Below, piece by piece: positions 42,868 through 52,276 of a stretch of DNA of 64,000 nt (positions are counted from its first letter, which is position 1; every line of letters starts with the position of its first letter). A program made the translations under genes and the position numbers. Origin of the DNA: Bdellovibrio bacteriovorus (GTDB lineage Bacteria > Bdellovibrionota > Bdellovibrionia > Bdellovibrionales > Bdellovibrionaceae); assembly GCF_001592745.1 (NCBI RefSeq), contig NZ_LUKD01000008.1, forward strand, positions 1-64,000, given 5' to 3'. The notes beneath the pieces were generated by a model. That model saw nothing but the letters and a program-made list of their open reading frames with translations. It was not told the DNA's origin and made no database searches.

Positions 42868-43917
42868 TTATTCTTCTTCGTTGAGGCCCAGGTGTTTCAT
42901 CACGCGGGACAGGTCTTTTCTGATTCGAGTTAGGTGCGCCTTGTTTGCCAAGGTCTTAAGAGAATCACGCAACGGCTCTAGAGGGTAACCTCCGTAAGCA
43001 CCCGGCTTTGTGACATCGTTCGTGACGCCAGAGCGTCCAGCAAGAATCACTTTGTCGCCAACATTGACGTGATCTGAGATCGCGGCGTCTCCGCCGATCA
43101 TGCAGTTATTTCCGACGGTGCTAGAGCCTGCCACCTTAAAACCTGCGGCCATCACACAGTTATCACCGATGATAACGTTGTGGGCGACGTGACAGAAGTT
43201 ATCCATTTTCGTCCCATTGCCGATACGCGTTTCAGTCAAAGCCGCGCGGTCAATTGCGCAGTTGGCTCCGATTTCGACGTGATTTCCAATAACCACGCGG
43301 CCGATTTGCGGGATTTTTTTGTGAGTACCTTCTTTGGTCATCGCAAAAGAAAATCCGTCAGCGCCGATTGTCGTGTGAGGATGAATTTCGCAATAAGAAC
43401 CTAGGGTGCAGGAAGCTCCGACGAAAACTTGTGGATGCAAGATCGTGTGGTCGCCAATTTCGGCGTAGTATTCAACAACAGTGTGGGCGCCAATAGTGCA
43501 GCCGTCGCCGATTTTAACATGTTCACCGATCACTGCAAAGGGGCCGACTCCCACGTTTTTTCCCAAGTGAGCCGTCGGGTGAACGAAGGCGGTCGGGTGG
43601 ATTTTTGTTTCTTGGTTGAAGCGATTCATCTTTCCGTCAAAAAGGGGAAGGATGGCTGCCATCGCCAATTGCACGTTCGCGGCTTGGAAGAAGGTGGTCT
43701 TAGAGTCCGCAGGAAGTTGCAAAGCTTTGTGCGCCACGATGATGGGAGCTTGTGCTTGCAAAGCGGAATCAAGTTGCTCTTTCTTCGATACGAAAATCAA
43801 ACTTTGTGCGTCTGCTTTTTCGGGTGGAAGAACCTTCTGAGCCACTGCTTGCAGCGAACCAGAAACGAAAGAGAGATCGGAAGAATTTAGATCTTTGATA
43901 ACTTCAGCTGTAATCAT
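42868..43917 (-). CDS. lpxD: UDP-3-O-acylglucosamine N-acyltransferase
   Basis: From the ATG at 43917 (GAGG upstream) this encodes 349 residues. An N-terminal uridine-binding domain (about 1-100) is followed by left-handed beta-helix hexapeptide repeats (VGVGPFAVIGEHVKIGDG and many more) and a C-terminal helical region. The catalytic His is in FCHVAHNVIIG. It adds the second acyl chain in lipid A synthesis. Gene neighbours lpxA/fabZ are not seen, so the lpx genes are dispersed. Confidence 0.93.
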   Translation of the reverse strand: MITAEVIKDLNSSDLSFVSGSLQAVAQKVLPPEKADAQSLIFVSKKEQLDSALQAQAPIIVAHKALQLPADSKTTFFQAANVQLAMAAILPLFDGKMNRFNQETKIHPTAFVHPTAHLGKNVGVGPFAVIGEHVKIGDGCTIGAHTVVEYYAEIGDHTILHPQVFVGASCTLGSYCEIHPHTTIGADGFSFAMTKEGTHKKIPQIGRVVIGNHVEIGANCAIDRAALTETRIGNGTKMDNFCHVAHNVIIGDNCVMAAGFKVAGSSTVGNNCMIGGDAAISDHVNVGDKVILAGRSGVTNDVTKPGAYGGYPLEPLRDSLKTLANKAHLTRIRKDLSRVMKHLGLNEEE

Positions 43918-44041
43918 AGTGATGCCTCGCGCTAACACTTAACAATTATTTTTTTGATGTCAAGTCACTGGGTGATAGTATAAACCAGCTAATTAAACAC
44001 TTTTGATTCTTTCTCACCTTTAATTTTAGAGAGGAACTGAG

Positions 44042-44581
44042 ATGGCGAAAAAGGCTGCGAAAAAGGAAGCACCTGCGGCAAAAGCAAAAAAGGCAGCAGC
44101 AAAACCAGTAGCAAAACCGCAACAAAAAGCGGCGGCAAAACCTGCGGCGAAGGCGGCAGCTAAACCGGCTGCGAAACCAGTGGCGGCAAAACCCGCTAAG
44201 CCAGCAAAGGAAGCGAAGGCTGAAAAGCCGGAAAAAAAATCAGCTCCCGTTGAAGCTCCAGTGAAAGCGGAAAAGGCAGAGAAAAAGGCGAAAGCAGAAC
44301 CCGTTGTTGAAGTCGCTGAAAAAGCTCCTAAAAAAGAGAAAAAAGCTAAGATTGATAAAAGCGGGCTGTCTGAAGATCAAGTGAAGTGGCATGAACTTCA
44401 TGAGAAATACAAAGCCGTCAAAGCCCCTGCCTACAGCATTTCTGGGCAGTTTGAAGCTAAAACTCCGCTGCAACATAAGATCTTTGGCTGGGGATATGTT
44501 CTATCGAATGAATATGACCGTTTAGAGGTGCTTTTCGAGGACGGAAAGCGAATGCTGATCAGCAACAGAAAGCTCTCTTAA
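44042..44581 (+). CDS. Lys/Ala/Pro-rich protein with a small C-terminal domain
   Basis: This encodes 179 residues. Residues 1-100 are a low-complexity repeat of Ala, Lys and Pro (AKPAAKAAAK...), like histone H1 tails. Residues 110-179 form a small compact domain (KWHELHEKYKAVKAPAYSISG and LEVLFEDGKRMLISNRKL). It probably binds nucleic acid. The C-terminal domain is unrecognised. Upstream AGAGAGGA is a ribosome binding site. Confidence 0.7.
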   Translation: MAKKAAKKEAPAAKAKKAAAKPVAKPQQKAAAKPAAKAAAKPAAKPVAAKPAKPAKEAKAEKPEKKSAPVEAPVKAEKAEKKAKAEPVVEVAEKAPKKEKKAKIDKSGLSEDQVKWHELHEKYKAVKAPAYSISGQFEAKTPLQHKIFGWGYVLSNEYDRLEVLFEDGKRMLISNRKLS

Positions 44582-44643
44582 GGGAGAGCTCTTCTAAAAA
44601 AGGTATTGCAAGCAGCCCCTTTCTGACCTACTAATTTATCTGC

Positions 44644-44862
44644 ATGGCAAAAGACGATTTAGTACAAATTGACGGAAAAGTAATCGACGCCCTTGCGGGT
44701 GGCCTTTACAAAATTGAACTTGATAACAAAGCGATCATTAACGCAAAACTTTGCGGAAAAATGAGACGTTTTAACATTCGTGTCGTGGTCGGTGACCGTG
44801 TTAGCGTGGGAGTTTCTCCTTACGATCCAACACATGGTCTGATCATGTTCCGTCACAAATAA
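44644..44862 (+). CDS. infA: translation initiation factor IF-1
   Basis: This encodes 72 residues with the S1-like OB fold and the usual IF-1 length. AKDDLVQIDGKVIDALAGGLYKIELDN and RVVVGDRVSVGVSPYDPTHGLIMFR are the family signatures. Binds the 30S A-site during initiation. Confidence 0.93.
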   Translation: MAKDDLVQIDGKVIDALAGGLYKIELDNKAIINAKLCGKMRRFNIRVVVGDRVSVGVSPYDPTHGLIMFRHK

Positions 44863-44912
44863 TTGATTTAATTTAACTCAACCTTAAATTCCCAATTAAA
44901 TCTAGAGGTTCT

Positions 44913-47267
44913 ATGGATCAGGCTCTTCAGAGTTATTTGGCTCGTATTGTCCCAACTGTTCCCGCAAAATCAGCACAGGCTGTTATTGAGCTTGCGGCAG
45001 AGGGCGCTACTGTCCCTTTCATCGCTCGTTACCGTAAAGAGAAAACTGGCAACTTGGACGAAGTTCAAATTCGCGCAGTCATCGAAGGTCACGAAACTTA
45101 CAACGAAATCGTCAAGCGTAAGGCGTTCTTGATTAAAGAAATCGGAGAACAAAACAACCTTACCGCTGAAATCCAAAAGCGCATCGAGCTTTCTTGGGAT
45201 TTGGGCGAACTTGAAGAGATTTACAAACCATTCAAGAAAAAGAAAAAAACCAAAGCGACTATTGCCCGCGAAGCTGGCTTGGAACCTTTGGCAAACTGGA
45301 TCTGGGAAATGGGCCACGGTTTGATCAAAGACGATCAAACAATGGAAATGAAGGCAAAGAACTTCCTCAACCCGGCTGCAAAAATCCAAACATACGAAGA
45401 AGCGCTTAAAGGCGCTCAAGACATCATCGTCGAAAAAATCGCCAATGATGCGGATCTTCGTGCGATGGTTGCGAAAAACTACAACGAAAAAGGCCGTATC
45501 GTTTCTAAAGCGGCTAAGGGCTTTAAACCAAACTCTAAGTACGACATGTACAAAGAATTTGAAGAGCCCGTTAAAAACTTGATGGATGCGAAAAACAATC
45601 ACCGCTACTTGGCGATGAGACGTGGCTGGCAAGAAGAAGAGCTTTCGGTTGATGTGAAAGGCGATGACGAAGACATCTTGAAGTCTTACGAAAAATTCGC
45701 AACGTCGACTCCGGACAATGCTATCGGCGACTACTTAAAACAGTGCGCTCGTTTGGCATTGAACGTTTACGTTCTTCCATCAGTTGTGAATGAAGTTCAC
45801 CGTGTTCTTAAAGAAAAAGCGGACACAGACGCTATCAACGTTTTCGCTGAAAACGTACGTAAGCTTTTGTTGGCTTCTCCTTATGGACCAAAATGTGTAT
45901 TGGGTGTCGACCCGGGTTTAAGAACGGGTTGTAAGGTAGCTTTGATTGATAAATCTGGCGCTTTCATTTCTCACACAGTTCTTTACACTTTGGGTGACGA
46001 TGCCGACAGAAAAGCGAAAGCTCTTTTCGGTGACGTGTTAAAACAAATTCAAATCGAAGCGATTGCTGTCGGTAACGGTACTGCGGGTCGCGAGACAGAA
46101 TCTTTCCTAAGAAAAGTTCTAAAAGATCTTGGTAAGAACATTCCAGTGGTGATGGTTTCTGAATCGGGTGCCTCTGTGTACTCAGCTTCAGAAGCCGCTC
46201 GTGAAGAGTTCCCGGATCTGGATGTGACAGTGAAAGGTGCGATCTCGATCGCGCGTCGTTTGCAAGATCCTTTGGCGGAGCTTGTGAAGGTAGATCCTAA
46301 GTCTATCGGTGTCGGGCAATACCAACACGACGTCAGCCAATCCCAATTGAAAAAATCATTGGAAGCCGTGGTTGAGTCTTGCGTGAATGCTGTGGGCGTT
46401 GACGTGAATACAGCATCGGCGGCTTTATTGTCTCACGTTGCGGGCATCGGTCCGGCGTTGGCAAAAGGCATCGTTGAGGCTCGTAAGAAAACTCTTTTCA
46501 CAGACCGTTCTGAGCTTTTGAAAGTACCAAAATTCTCTGCAAAAGTTTTCGAACAAGCAGCGGGTTTCCTAAGAATTCCTTCTGGAAAACAAGTTTTGGA
46601 TTCAACAGGTATCCATCCAGAGCGTTACCAAGCGGTGACGGACATGGCGAAAGATCTTGGTGTTTCTTTGAGCGAAATCATCGGTGAAGGTGCTAAGAAG
46701 TTGCTTGCGCAAAGAACAAAATGGGCTCAGCTAGTCGGTGAGTTTACTTTTGATGACATCGTGAAAGAGCTTGAAAAACCAGGTCGTGATCCTCGTGATC
46801 CGTTCAAGGTTTTCCAATTCCGTGACGACATCATGGAAGTGAAAGACCTTCAGGAAGGCATGATCTGCCCAGGTATCGTGACGAACGTAACGAATTTCGG
46901 TGCGTTTGTGGATATCGGTGTTCACCAAGATGGTTTGGTGCATATTTCTGCGCTTTCTCACAAGTTCGTGGATGATCCTCGTAAAGTCGTGAATCCAGGC
47001 GATCATGTGACTGTTAAAGTTCTTAAAGTAGACCAGGTGAAAAACCAGATCTCTTTGACAATGAAGATGGATGACGCTCCAGAGGCTTCAGCGCCTCGTG
47101 GTGAAAGACGTCCTGATCAACGCGCCGGCGGTCCAAGACCGGCTGGTGGCGGCCGTCCTCAGGGCGGTGGCCGTGATCAACGTCCTTCCGGTCCTCCACC
47201 AAAACCTGCAAATCCGTTCAACAACCCATTTGCAGCATTGATGAACGTTCCAACGAATAAAAAATGA
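44913..47267 (+). CDS. tex: Tex-family RNA-binding protein
   Basis: This encodes 784 residues. Domains: N-terminal helical region (to about 310), YqgF-like RNase-H domain with VLGVDPGLRTG near 330, HhH motifs near 500-560 (VDVNTASAALLSHVAGIG and LKVPKFSAKVFEQAAGF), and a C-terminal S1 domain with ITNVTNFGAFVDIGVHQDGLVHIS near 650. Tex is a conserved transcription/RNA-binding accessory factor. The C-terminal 70 residues are Arg/Gly/Pro-rich, an RNA-binding extension. Confidence 0.95.
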   Translation: MDQALQSYLARIVPTVPAKSAQAVIELAAEGATVPFIARYRKEKTGNLDEVQIRAVIEGHETYNEIVKRKAFLIKEIGEQNNLTAEIQKRIELSWDLGELEEIYKPFKKKKKTKATIAREAGLEPLANWIWEMGHGLIKDDQTMEMKAKNFLNPAAKIQTYEEALKGAQDIIVEKIANDADLRAMVAKNYNEKGRIVSKAAKGFKPNSKYDMYKEFEEPVKNLMDAKNNHRYLAMRRGWQEEELSVDVKGDDEDILKSYEKFATSTPDNAIGDYLKQCARLALNVYVLPSVVNEVHRVLKEKADTDAINVFAENVRKLLLASPYGPKCVLGVDPGLRTGCKVALIDKSGAFISHTVLYTLGDDADRKAKALFGDVLKQIQIEAIAVGNGTAGRETESFLRKVLKDLGKNIPVVMVSESGASVYSASEAAREEFPDLDVTVKGAISIARRLQDPLAELVKVDPKSIGVGQYQHDVSQSQLKKSLEAVVESCVNAVGVDVNTASAALLSHVAGIGPALAKGIVEARKKTLFTDRSELLKVPKFSAKVFEQAAGFLRIPSGKQVLDSTGIHPERYQAVTDMAKDLGVSLSEIIGEGAKKLLAQRTKWAQLVGEFTFDDIVKELEKPGRDPRDPFKVFQFRDDIMEVKDLQEGMICPGIVTNVTNFGAFVDIGVHQDGLVHISALSHKFVDDPRKVVNPGDHVTVKVLKVDQVKNQISLTMKMDDAPEASAPRGERRPDQRAGGPRPAGGGRPQGGGRDQRPSGPPPKPANPFNNPFAALMNVPTNKK

Positions 47268-47268
47268 T

Positions 47269-47317
47269 CGGCAGGTCGCAGTGCCGAAGCGCCTTCGGGC
47301 GCGTAGGCTGAAGCAGC
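47269..47317. repeat. GCTGAAGCAGC-ended intergenic repeat, copy 2
   Basis: The second copy of the element at 38281-38319, directly after tex. The hairpin here is GCGCC-tt-CGGGCGC-like, and the end is again GGCTGAAGCAGC. Confidence 0.5.
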
Positions 47318-47347
47318 TTTCCCGAAAAAATTTAAAGGAGAATTAAC

Positions 47348-47443
47348 ATGGCAGTAAAAGGCAAATCTAGAAAAGGCATCCGTCATAAGAAAAAAAGAAT
47401 TGCGACTAAAAAACGCATGATCAAAGCAAAAATCCGTAAGTAA
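47348..47443 (+). CDS. 31-residue basic protein
   Basis: An ATG at 47348 follows AAAGGAG by 6 bases and opens 31 codons to TAA: MAVKGKSRKGIRHKKKRIATK... Sixteen of 31 residues are Lys or Arg, which resembles tiny ribosomal or AURKAIP1-like proteins. It follows tex and a hairpin terminator lies 24 bases after its stop. No family can be assigned securely. The ribosome binding site and terminator support a real gene. Confidence 0.6.
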   Translation: MAVKGKSRKGIRHKKKRIATKKRMIKAKIRK

Positions 47444-47466
47444 GATTTTTGAGATTTGAAAGATTT

Positions 47467-47497
47467 AAGCCCGCTTTCCTTAAGGTGCGGGCTTTTT
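47467..47497 (+). terminator. intrinsic terminator
   Basis: AGCCCGC (47468-47474) and GCGGGCT (47487-47493) form a 7-bp stem with a T-run, after the 31-residue gene. Confidence 0.75.
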
Positions 47498-47664
47498 CTT
47501 TTCCAAAAGGTGCCAGGGAGCTTTCGGCTCGACCTTTGACACGCTGACACCTTTGTTTGAAGTATCAATTAGTGATACCGGCCTTCGTTTCCGTTGCGGC
47601 TTATTCGAATTCTCTTTAGTGAGGGCTTTCTTTCGGGCTATCCTTGTCAGATCAAGGAGGTCCT

Positions 47665-49053
47665 ATGATCGTTCAACCTCATATCCTTACTAAGGCTCTG
47701 GATGCGGCTTTAAGCACCGGTGCTGACTTCGCGGATATTTTTCTCGAGGACACTTATTCTTCTCAACTTTCCATTTTAAATTCAAAACCAGAACAAGCTA
47801 TCGTGGGCCAGCTTTACGGAGCGGGCATTCGTTTGTTTTTCGGGCATGAAATTGTTTACGTAACCACCAACGATCTATCTGAAGACGGCTTGGTGAAGGC
47901 CGCTCTGAATGCGGCGAAAAGCCGTGGTCAAGGGGATGCCAAAAAATCCATGCCTTTGATGCAAGTGCCATTTGATTCCATCCATACTTACGGTGAAAAG
48001 CCTTGGGAGATGGATCGCGCTAAAAAACTTCACTGGTTGAATTCAGTGGATCAATACTCACGCGCGCGCAATTCGGCGGTCACTCAAGTCGAAGCGGGTT
48101 TGAATGAAAAATTTCAGAAAGTGCAAATCGCCAACTCTCGCGGTTTGATGGCTTATGATGAGCGTGCTTACAGCCGCATTCGTATGGAAAGTTTTGTTGA
48201 GCATAACGGTGTGAAAGAAAGTGCCTCTGAAGACGAAGGTCACATGGGAACTTCTGAAATCTACGATCAAATCGACCTTAAGTCTTTGGCCGAAATGGCG
48301 GTCGATCGTGCCATGATGCTGACAAAAGCTGATTATGCTCCGGCGGGTGAAATGCCGGTGGTGATTGATAACGCTTTTGGTGGCGTGATCTTCCACGAGG
48401 CTTGTGGACATGGATTAGAAACTACCAGCGTCGCTAAAGATGCTTCGGTCTTCTGCGGTAAGCTCGGACAAAAAATCGCTCACGAAAGTGTGACGGCGAT
48501 CGATGATGGAACGATTGAAAACGGTTGGGGTTCTTTGAACCTTGATGACGAAGGAAATAAAACTAAGAAGACGACTCTTATCGAAAACGGTGTTTTGAAA
48601 TCCTATATCGTCGATGAAATGGGTTCTCGTCAAACAGGTTACGAAGCGACCGGCAGTGGTCGTCGTCAATCCTACAAGTATGCTCCAGCATCTCGTATGA
48701 GAAACACCTACATCGCCGCCGGAAAAGACAAATTCGAAGATATGATTCGTGACGTGGATTACGGATTGTACGCAAAGAAAATGGGCGGTGGCTCAGTCAA
48801 CCCAGGTACAGGTGACTATAACTTCCAAGTCGGCGAAGCGTACATCATTCGCAACGGTCGTATTGAAGAAGCCGTGAAAGGCGCTTGCTTGATCGGTCGC
48901 GGAATCGACACACTTGGAAAAATCACCAAAGTTTCTGATGATTTGAAATTGGCTCGCGGTATGTGCGGCTCGGTCAGTGGATCTATCCCTGCTGCCGTAG
49001 GACAACCACAAATTCTTGTTTCCAGCCTGATGGTTGGGGGGAGAGCGAAATAA
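47665..49053 (+). CDS. tldD: metalloprotease TldD
   Basis: From the ATG at 47665 (AAGGAGG upstream) this encodes 462 residues. GVIFHEACGHGLE near 235 is the zinc-binding HExxxH-type motif, and the C-terminal part (TGDYNFQV...EAYIIRNG) follows TldD. With TldE it forms a heterodimer that degrades unfolded short peptides and matures some RiPPs. Its stop overlaps the TldE gene start (TAATG). Confidence 0.95.
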   Translation: MIVQPHILTKALDAALSTGADFADIFLEDTYSSQLSILNSKPEQAIVGQLYGAGIRLFFGHEIVYVTTNDLSEDGLVKAALNAAKSRGQGDAKKSMPLMQVPFDSIHTYGEKPWEMDRAKKLHWLNSVDQYSRARNSAVTQVEAGLNEKFQKVQIANSRGLMAYDERAYSRIRMESFVEHNGVKESASEDEGHMGTSEIYDQIDLKSLAEMAVDRAMMLTKADYAPAGEMPVVIDNAFGGVIFHEACGHGLETTSVAKDASVFCGKLGQKIAHESVTAIDDGTIENGWGSLNLDDEGNKTKKTTLIENGVLKSYIVDEMGSRQTGYEATGSGRRQSYKYAPASRMRNTYIAAGKDKFEDMIRDVDYGLYAKKMGGGSVNPGTGDYNFQVGEAYIIRNGRIEEAVKGACLIGRGIDTLGKITKVSDDLKLARGMCGSVSGSIPAAVGQPQILVSSLMVGGRAK

Positions 49054-50393
49054 TGGATGCTATTAAATCTAATTTCGAAAAAATCGCTCAGCAAGCTCGT
49101 CAAGACGGCGCCAAAGTTGAAATGCTTTTGTCGGGTGGTGAGAGTCTTAGCATTGGTTACCAAAAAAAGAAGTTGGATGCCTTTGAGTCGACACAGTCTC
49201 AGATGGCGGGGTTCCGTGTGATCTTAGGTGGGAACCAAGGTTACGCTTACACCGAAAATCTTTCCGAAGAGTCGTTGGTAAGAACTTATCGTGAGGCTTT
49301 GAATAACGCGAAGACCGTGCAAAAGGGCGAAGGCTTTGAAGTGCCTTTAGCAAAACCTGTCGCACATCAATCCATGAATCTTTTTAATCCTGAAAATATC
49401 GAAATGGATAAGAAGATGGAAATCGCGCGATTGCTTGAAGAAAAATGTTTAAGCAAGGATGCACGTGTGCAGTCCGTTCCGTATTCCAATTTTGATTCTT
49501 CCGTGAGCTTTAAGCGCATCTTAAACTCGGAAGGTTTGGATCAAGAGTTTAAACAGACCTATTATTCTGGTTATGCTTACCCTTTGGCAAAAGAGGGGGA
49601 GTCTTCGAAAATGGGTGGTGAAGGATTCTTTGCTCGTAAATTTTCAGAAATCAATATCGACCAAGTGGTTGATGAAGGTGTTAATAACGCAGTATCCAGA
49701 CTGGGAGCACAAAAGCTGACAACTGGAAAGTATGCTGTCGTGATCGACCGTACTCAGTTCCCCATGATTTTAGCCATGATTAATGATTATTTTTCTGCCA
49801 AAGAAGTGCATGAAGGAAAATCTTTGTTCGATGGAAAATTGGGTCAGAAGATTGCCAGTGAAAAGTTTTATCTGGTGGACGATCCATTTGAACTTCGTGG
49901 TTCTGCGGTCAGACCCTTCGACGATGAGGGCTCTTCTTCACAAAAGACAGTTCTATTCGAAAAGGGCGTCTTAAAGAACTTCTTAACGAATTTAGAATAC
50001 GCTAAGAAGATGTCGTTACCTCACACCGCTCATGCAAGTCGCAGCCCGGCTTCTCAATCGTCGATCGCGCCGACAAATTTGATTGTGGCTAAAGGGACAA
50101 AATCTTTGCAGGAACTTTTAAGTTCTTATGAAAAAGTTGTTCACCTCAAAGAATTTTCGGGGGGCTTGCACGCGGGCTTTAAAGAATCCACAGGGGATTT
50201 TTCTATGCCAGCAGAAGGCTTCTTATATGAAAACGGAAAGCTCGTGGGCGCTATTGACCAGTTTGTTATGTCTGGAAATGTGCTGGAGCTTTTACGTGAT
50301 ATTGAAGAGCTGGGGAATGAATACAATAAACCCGGCAGCTCTCGTATTTGTCCTGATGTTCTTATCAAAAGTCTAAGCTTTGCTGGCGCTTAA
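49053..50393 (+). CDS. tldE: TldE/PmbA-type metalloprotease partner
   Basis: From the ATG at 49053, overlapping the tldD stop by one base, this encodes 446 residues. TldE resembles TldD but lacks the HExxxH zinc motif; here no such motif is seen, as expected for the inactive partner. Conserved MSGNVLELLRDIE and SSRICPDVLI close the protein. Co-translated with TldD. Confidence 0.93.
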   Translation: MDAIKSNFEKIAQQARQDGAKVEMLLSGGESLSIGYQKKKLDAFESTQSQMAGFRVILGGNQGYAYTENLSEESLVRTYREALNNAKTVQKGEGFEVPLAKPVAHQSMNLFNPENIEMDKKMEIARLLEEKCLSKDARVQSVPYSNFDSSVSFKRILNSEGLDQEFKQTYYSGYAYPLAKEGESSKMGGEGFFARKFSEINIDQVVDEGVNNAVSRLGAQKLTTGKYAVVIDRTQFPMILAMINDYFSAKEVHEGKSLFDGKLGQKIASEKFYLVDDPFELRGSAVRPFDDEGSSSQKTVLFEKGVLKNFLTNLEYAKKMSLPHTAHASRSPASQSSIAPTNLIVAKGTKSLQELLSSYEKVVHLKEFSGGLHAGFKESTGDFSMPAEGFLYENGKLVGAIDQFVMSGNVLELLRDIEELGNEYNKPGSSRICPDVLIKSLSFAGA

Positions 50394-50397
50394 TAGC

Positions 50398-50841
50398 CTA
50401 GCGAAGTTCCACTTTTCCTTCTTTAGTGAAGGGGATGGTCGCAAAAGAAAATTTCGCATCCCCTTCAATTTTATACGGCAATTCACCCGAAGTTAAAATA
50501 GAAGCCACGTGTCCCATCAGGTCGCCATACTTCACAGGTAATGGCAGTTCGATGTTGGCGTCCTTCGATGCAGGAACCTTGATCGCCTTATCTGTTTTAG
50601 AGGTTGTGAGTTGTTTATCGCCCACAAAAACTTTGTACGCCACTTCTTCCACTTCGATGTCAAAACGATTGGGATTTTGCACGTTCACGACAAAGACCAA
50701 TGTGGTTCCTGAAAGATTTGTATCTTTCGCATAGACGTTTTCTAGCTTCGCCTCCGGTTTTTCAGCAAACCCTAAAAGACTTTTGCCCGAACAGGCCGTC
50801 AGCACAGAGAGAAATATAAAAGCCAAAGTCCAAAATTTCAT
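50398..50841 (-). CDS. LEA14/WHy-domain lipoprotein
   Basis: This encodes 147 residues with lipobox LTAC at residue 16. The mature part carries a WHy-type domain (LVFVVNVQNPNRFDIEVEEVAYKVFVGD), a beta-sandwich of about 110 residues known in LEA14-type desiccation proteins. It is anchored in the envelope; role unknown. Convergent with TldE, 4 bases apart. Confidence 0.85.
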   Translation of the reverse strand: MKFWTLAFIFLSVLTACSGKSLLGFAEKPEAKLENVYAKDTNLSGTTLVFVVNVQNPNRFDIEVEEVAYKVFVGDKQLTTSKTDKAIKVPASKDANIELPLPVKYGDLMGHVASILTSGELPYKIEGDAKFSFATIPFTKEGKVELR

Positions 50842-50974
50842 TCTTGTTTCCTTTAAAGATTAAACTTAATCGCTCGCACCCTTGGTCGCAAGCGGAAAGT
50901 CTGTTGGGCAAATACAGCTCCATACCTATTTGGACCCATGATAAATTTTGGGAATGGCAGGAAGGAGGTTCACG

Positions 50975-51208
50975 ATGGGAACTTGTGAAAATTGTGGCAA
51001 CGTCTATGATAAGGCTTTTCGAGTGACGATCGGCGACCAAGAACATGTGTTTGATAGTTTTGAGTGCGCTATCAATCAACTGGCACCTCGTTGCGAGCAT
51101 TGTCGTACACGCATCATAGGGCACGGACTGGAAGCGCAGGGAAAGATCTATTGCTGCGCTCACTGCTCTCATGCTGACAATGTGAAAGAGTTAAAAGATC
51201 GAATTTAA
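50975..51208 (+). CDS. small zinc-binding cysteine-rich protein
   Basis: From the ATG at 50975 (GAAGGAGG upstream) this encodes 77 residues with three cysteine clusters: CENC, CEHC and CCAHC, plus single cysteines (FECAI). Spacing suits zinc binding by two sites. DKAFRVTIGDQEHVFDSFECAI occurs in uncharacterised small prokaryotic zinc proteins. Function unknown. Its terminator lies inside the end of the next convergent gene. Confidence 0.75.
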   Translation: MGTCENCGNVYDKAFRVTIGDQEHVFDSFECAINQLAPRCEHCRTRIIGHGLEAQGKIYCCAHCSHADNVKELKDRI

Positions 51209-51215
51209 ATCGTGG

Positions 51216-51243
51216 AAGGTTCTAGGGGAACCCCTAGAACCTT
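51216..51243. terminator. perfect hairpin terminator overlapping a stop codon
   Basis: AAGGTTCTAGGGG and CCCCTAGAACCTT (51216-51228 and 51231-51243) form a perfect 13-bp stem with a 2-base loop. The stop codon of the convergent SDR gene (TAG at 51236-51234) lies in the right arm. Confidence 0.8.
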
Positions 51244-52265
51244 TGTTCATTATTTCTACGAGCCGCATCTTCCGACAACCGCGTCGCCGCCGATGGTGAA
51301 ATCGCGGAATGAGAATCCATGCCTAGCTTTTTGGTGTTATGCACGGTAGGCGTGGGTAACAGGGTGTTTGCTAAAGACAAGATGTCGGCATGAATTTCTG
51401 GAAATAGATTTTGAAATCCGATCGCCAGTTTGGCCGGAATCGAAATTGTCAGTTCCGCCTTTCCATATTTCATCGCGCGAATAATCTGCCGAGCTGCTGA
51501 CTCCGCACTCACGGTAAGAAGCGGCATTGAGCCTGAAATAGAGAACCATGCAAATTCATTCTCATGTTGGCCGCCAAACTCGGCATGTCCTTGAGAACCC
51601 GTGCGCATAAGTCCCGGGAATACGGTCGTCACATAGATGCCATCCTTCATCAGTTCGGCTCGTAAAGTTTTAGAATAGCCCGCCAGTGCAAATTTTCCTG
51701 CACAGTAAGGTGCAAGGTGAGGCACGGCCATGCGACCGCCGATAGAGCTGATATTGACGATACGACCTCCGTCTTTCATCAAGTAAGGTCTTGCCGCTTC
51801 AATGATGTTGAACGGAGCCCAGAAGTGAACATCCAGAGAATCGCGGAACTCTTGCTCTGTCGCGTTGACGTAGGGCATGACAGAAATGATGCCGGCATTG
51901 TTGATGACCACATCCAGACGCTTAAAGTGATCTATGCATTTACTCACGGCAAGCTTTGCATGTTCCGACTTCGTCGAGTCGCAAATTTGATAAATCACTT
52001 GAGAGTTCGGGTGATTGAATTGGATCAAGTTTTGCGCCTTCTTAAGCTCGTCTTCGTCGCGCGCAAGCAGGCACACCGATGCACCTTCTTCGACAAGTTG
52101 ATTTGCTAAGACAAATCCCAGGCCTCGAGAGCCTCCAGAGATCAGCACCACTTTTCCCTGAAAACTAAAGCGACGAAGAGCTCCTTTAACGAGGTCATAG
52201 GCAAGATATCCCAAAAGTCCCAAACCCACATATTTCGCAAATTTGTTGGATGATTTCTTTTTCAT
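51234..52265 (-). CDS. short-chain dehydrogenase/reductase
   Basis: This encodes 343 residues. A short membrane-like N-terminus (YVGLGLLGYLAYDLVKGAL) precedes the Rossmann fold: GGSRGLG (near 40), NNAGI, and the YxxxK of the catalytic pair (YCAGKFAL). It is a NAD(P)-dependent oxidoreductase, probably membrane-tethered; substrate unknown. The stop codon lies within a terminator stem. Confidence 0.88.
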   Translation of the reverse strand: MKKKSSNKFAKYVGLGLLGYLAYDLVKGALRRFSFQGKVVLISGGSRGLGFVLANQLVEEGASVCLLARDEDELKKAQNLIQFNHPNSQVIYQICDSTKSEHAKLAVSKCIDHFKRLDVVINNAGIISVMPYVNATEQEFRDSLDVHFWAPFNIIEAARPYLMKDGGRIVNISSIGGRMAVPHLAPYCAGKFALAGYSKTLRAELMKDGIYVTTVFPGLMRTGSQGHAEFGGQHENEFAWFSISGSMPLLTVSAESAARQIIRAMKYGKAELTISIPAKLAIGFQNLFPEIHADILSLANTLLPTPTVHNTKKLGMDSHSAISPSAATRLSEDAARRNNEQRF

Positions 52266-52276
52266 GTCATATCCCT

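Noticed and set aside
44970-45632. 220-codon minus-strand frame inside tex
   Set aside because: The plus-strand Tex protein is unambiguous; the reverse frame has no start signal.
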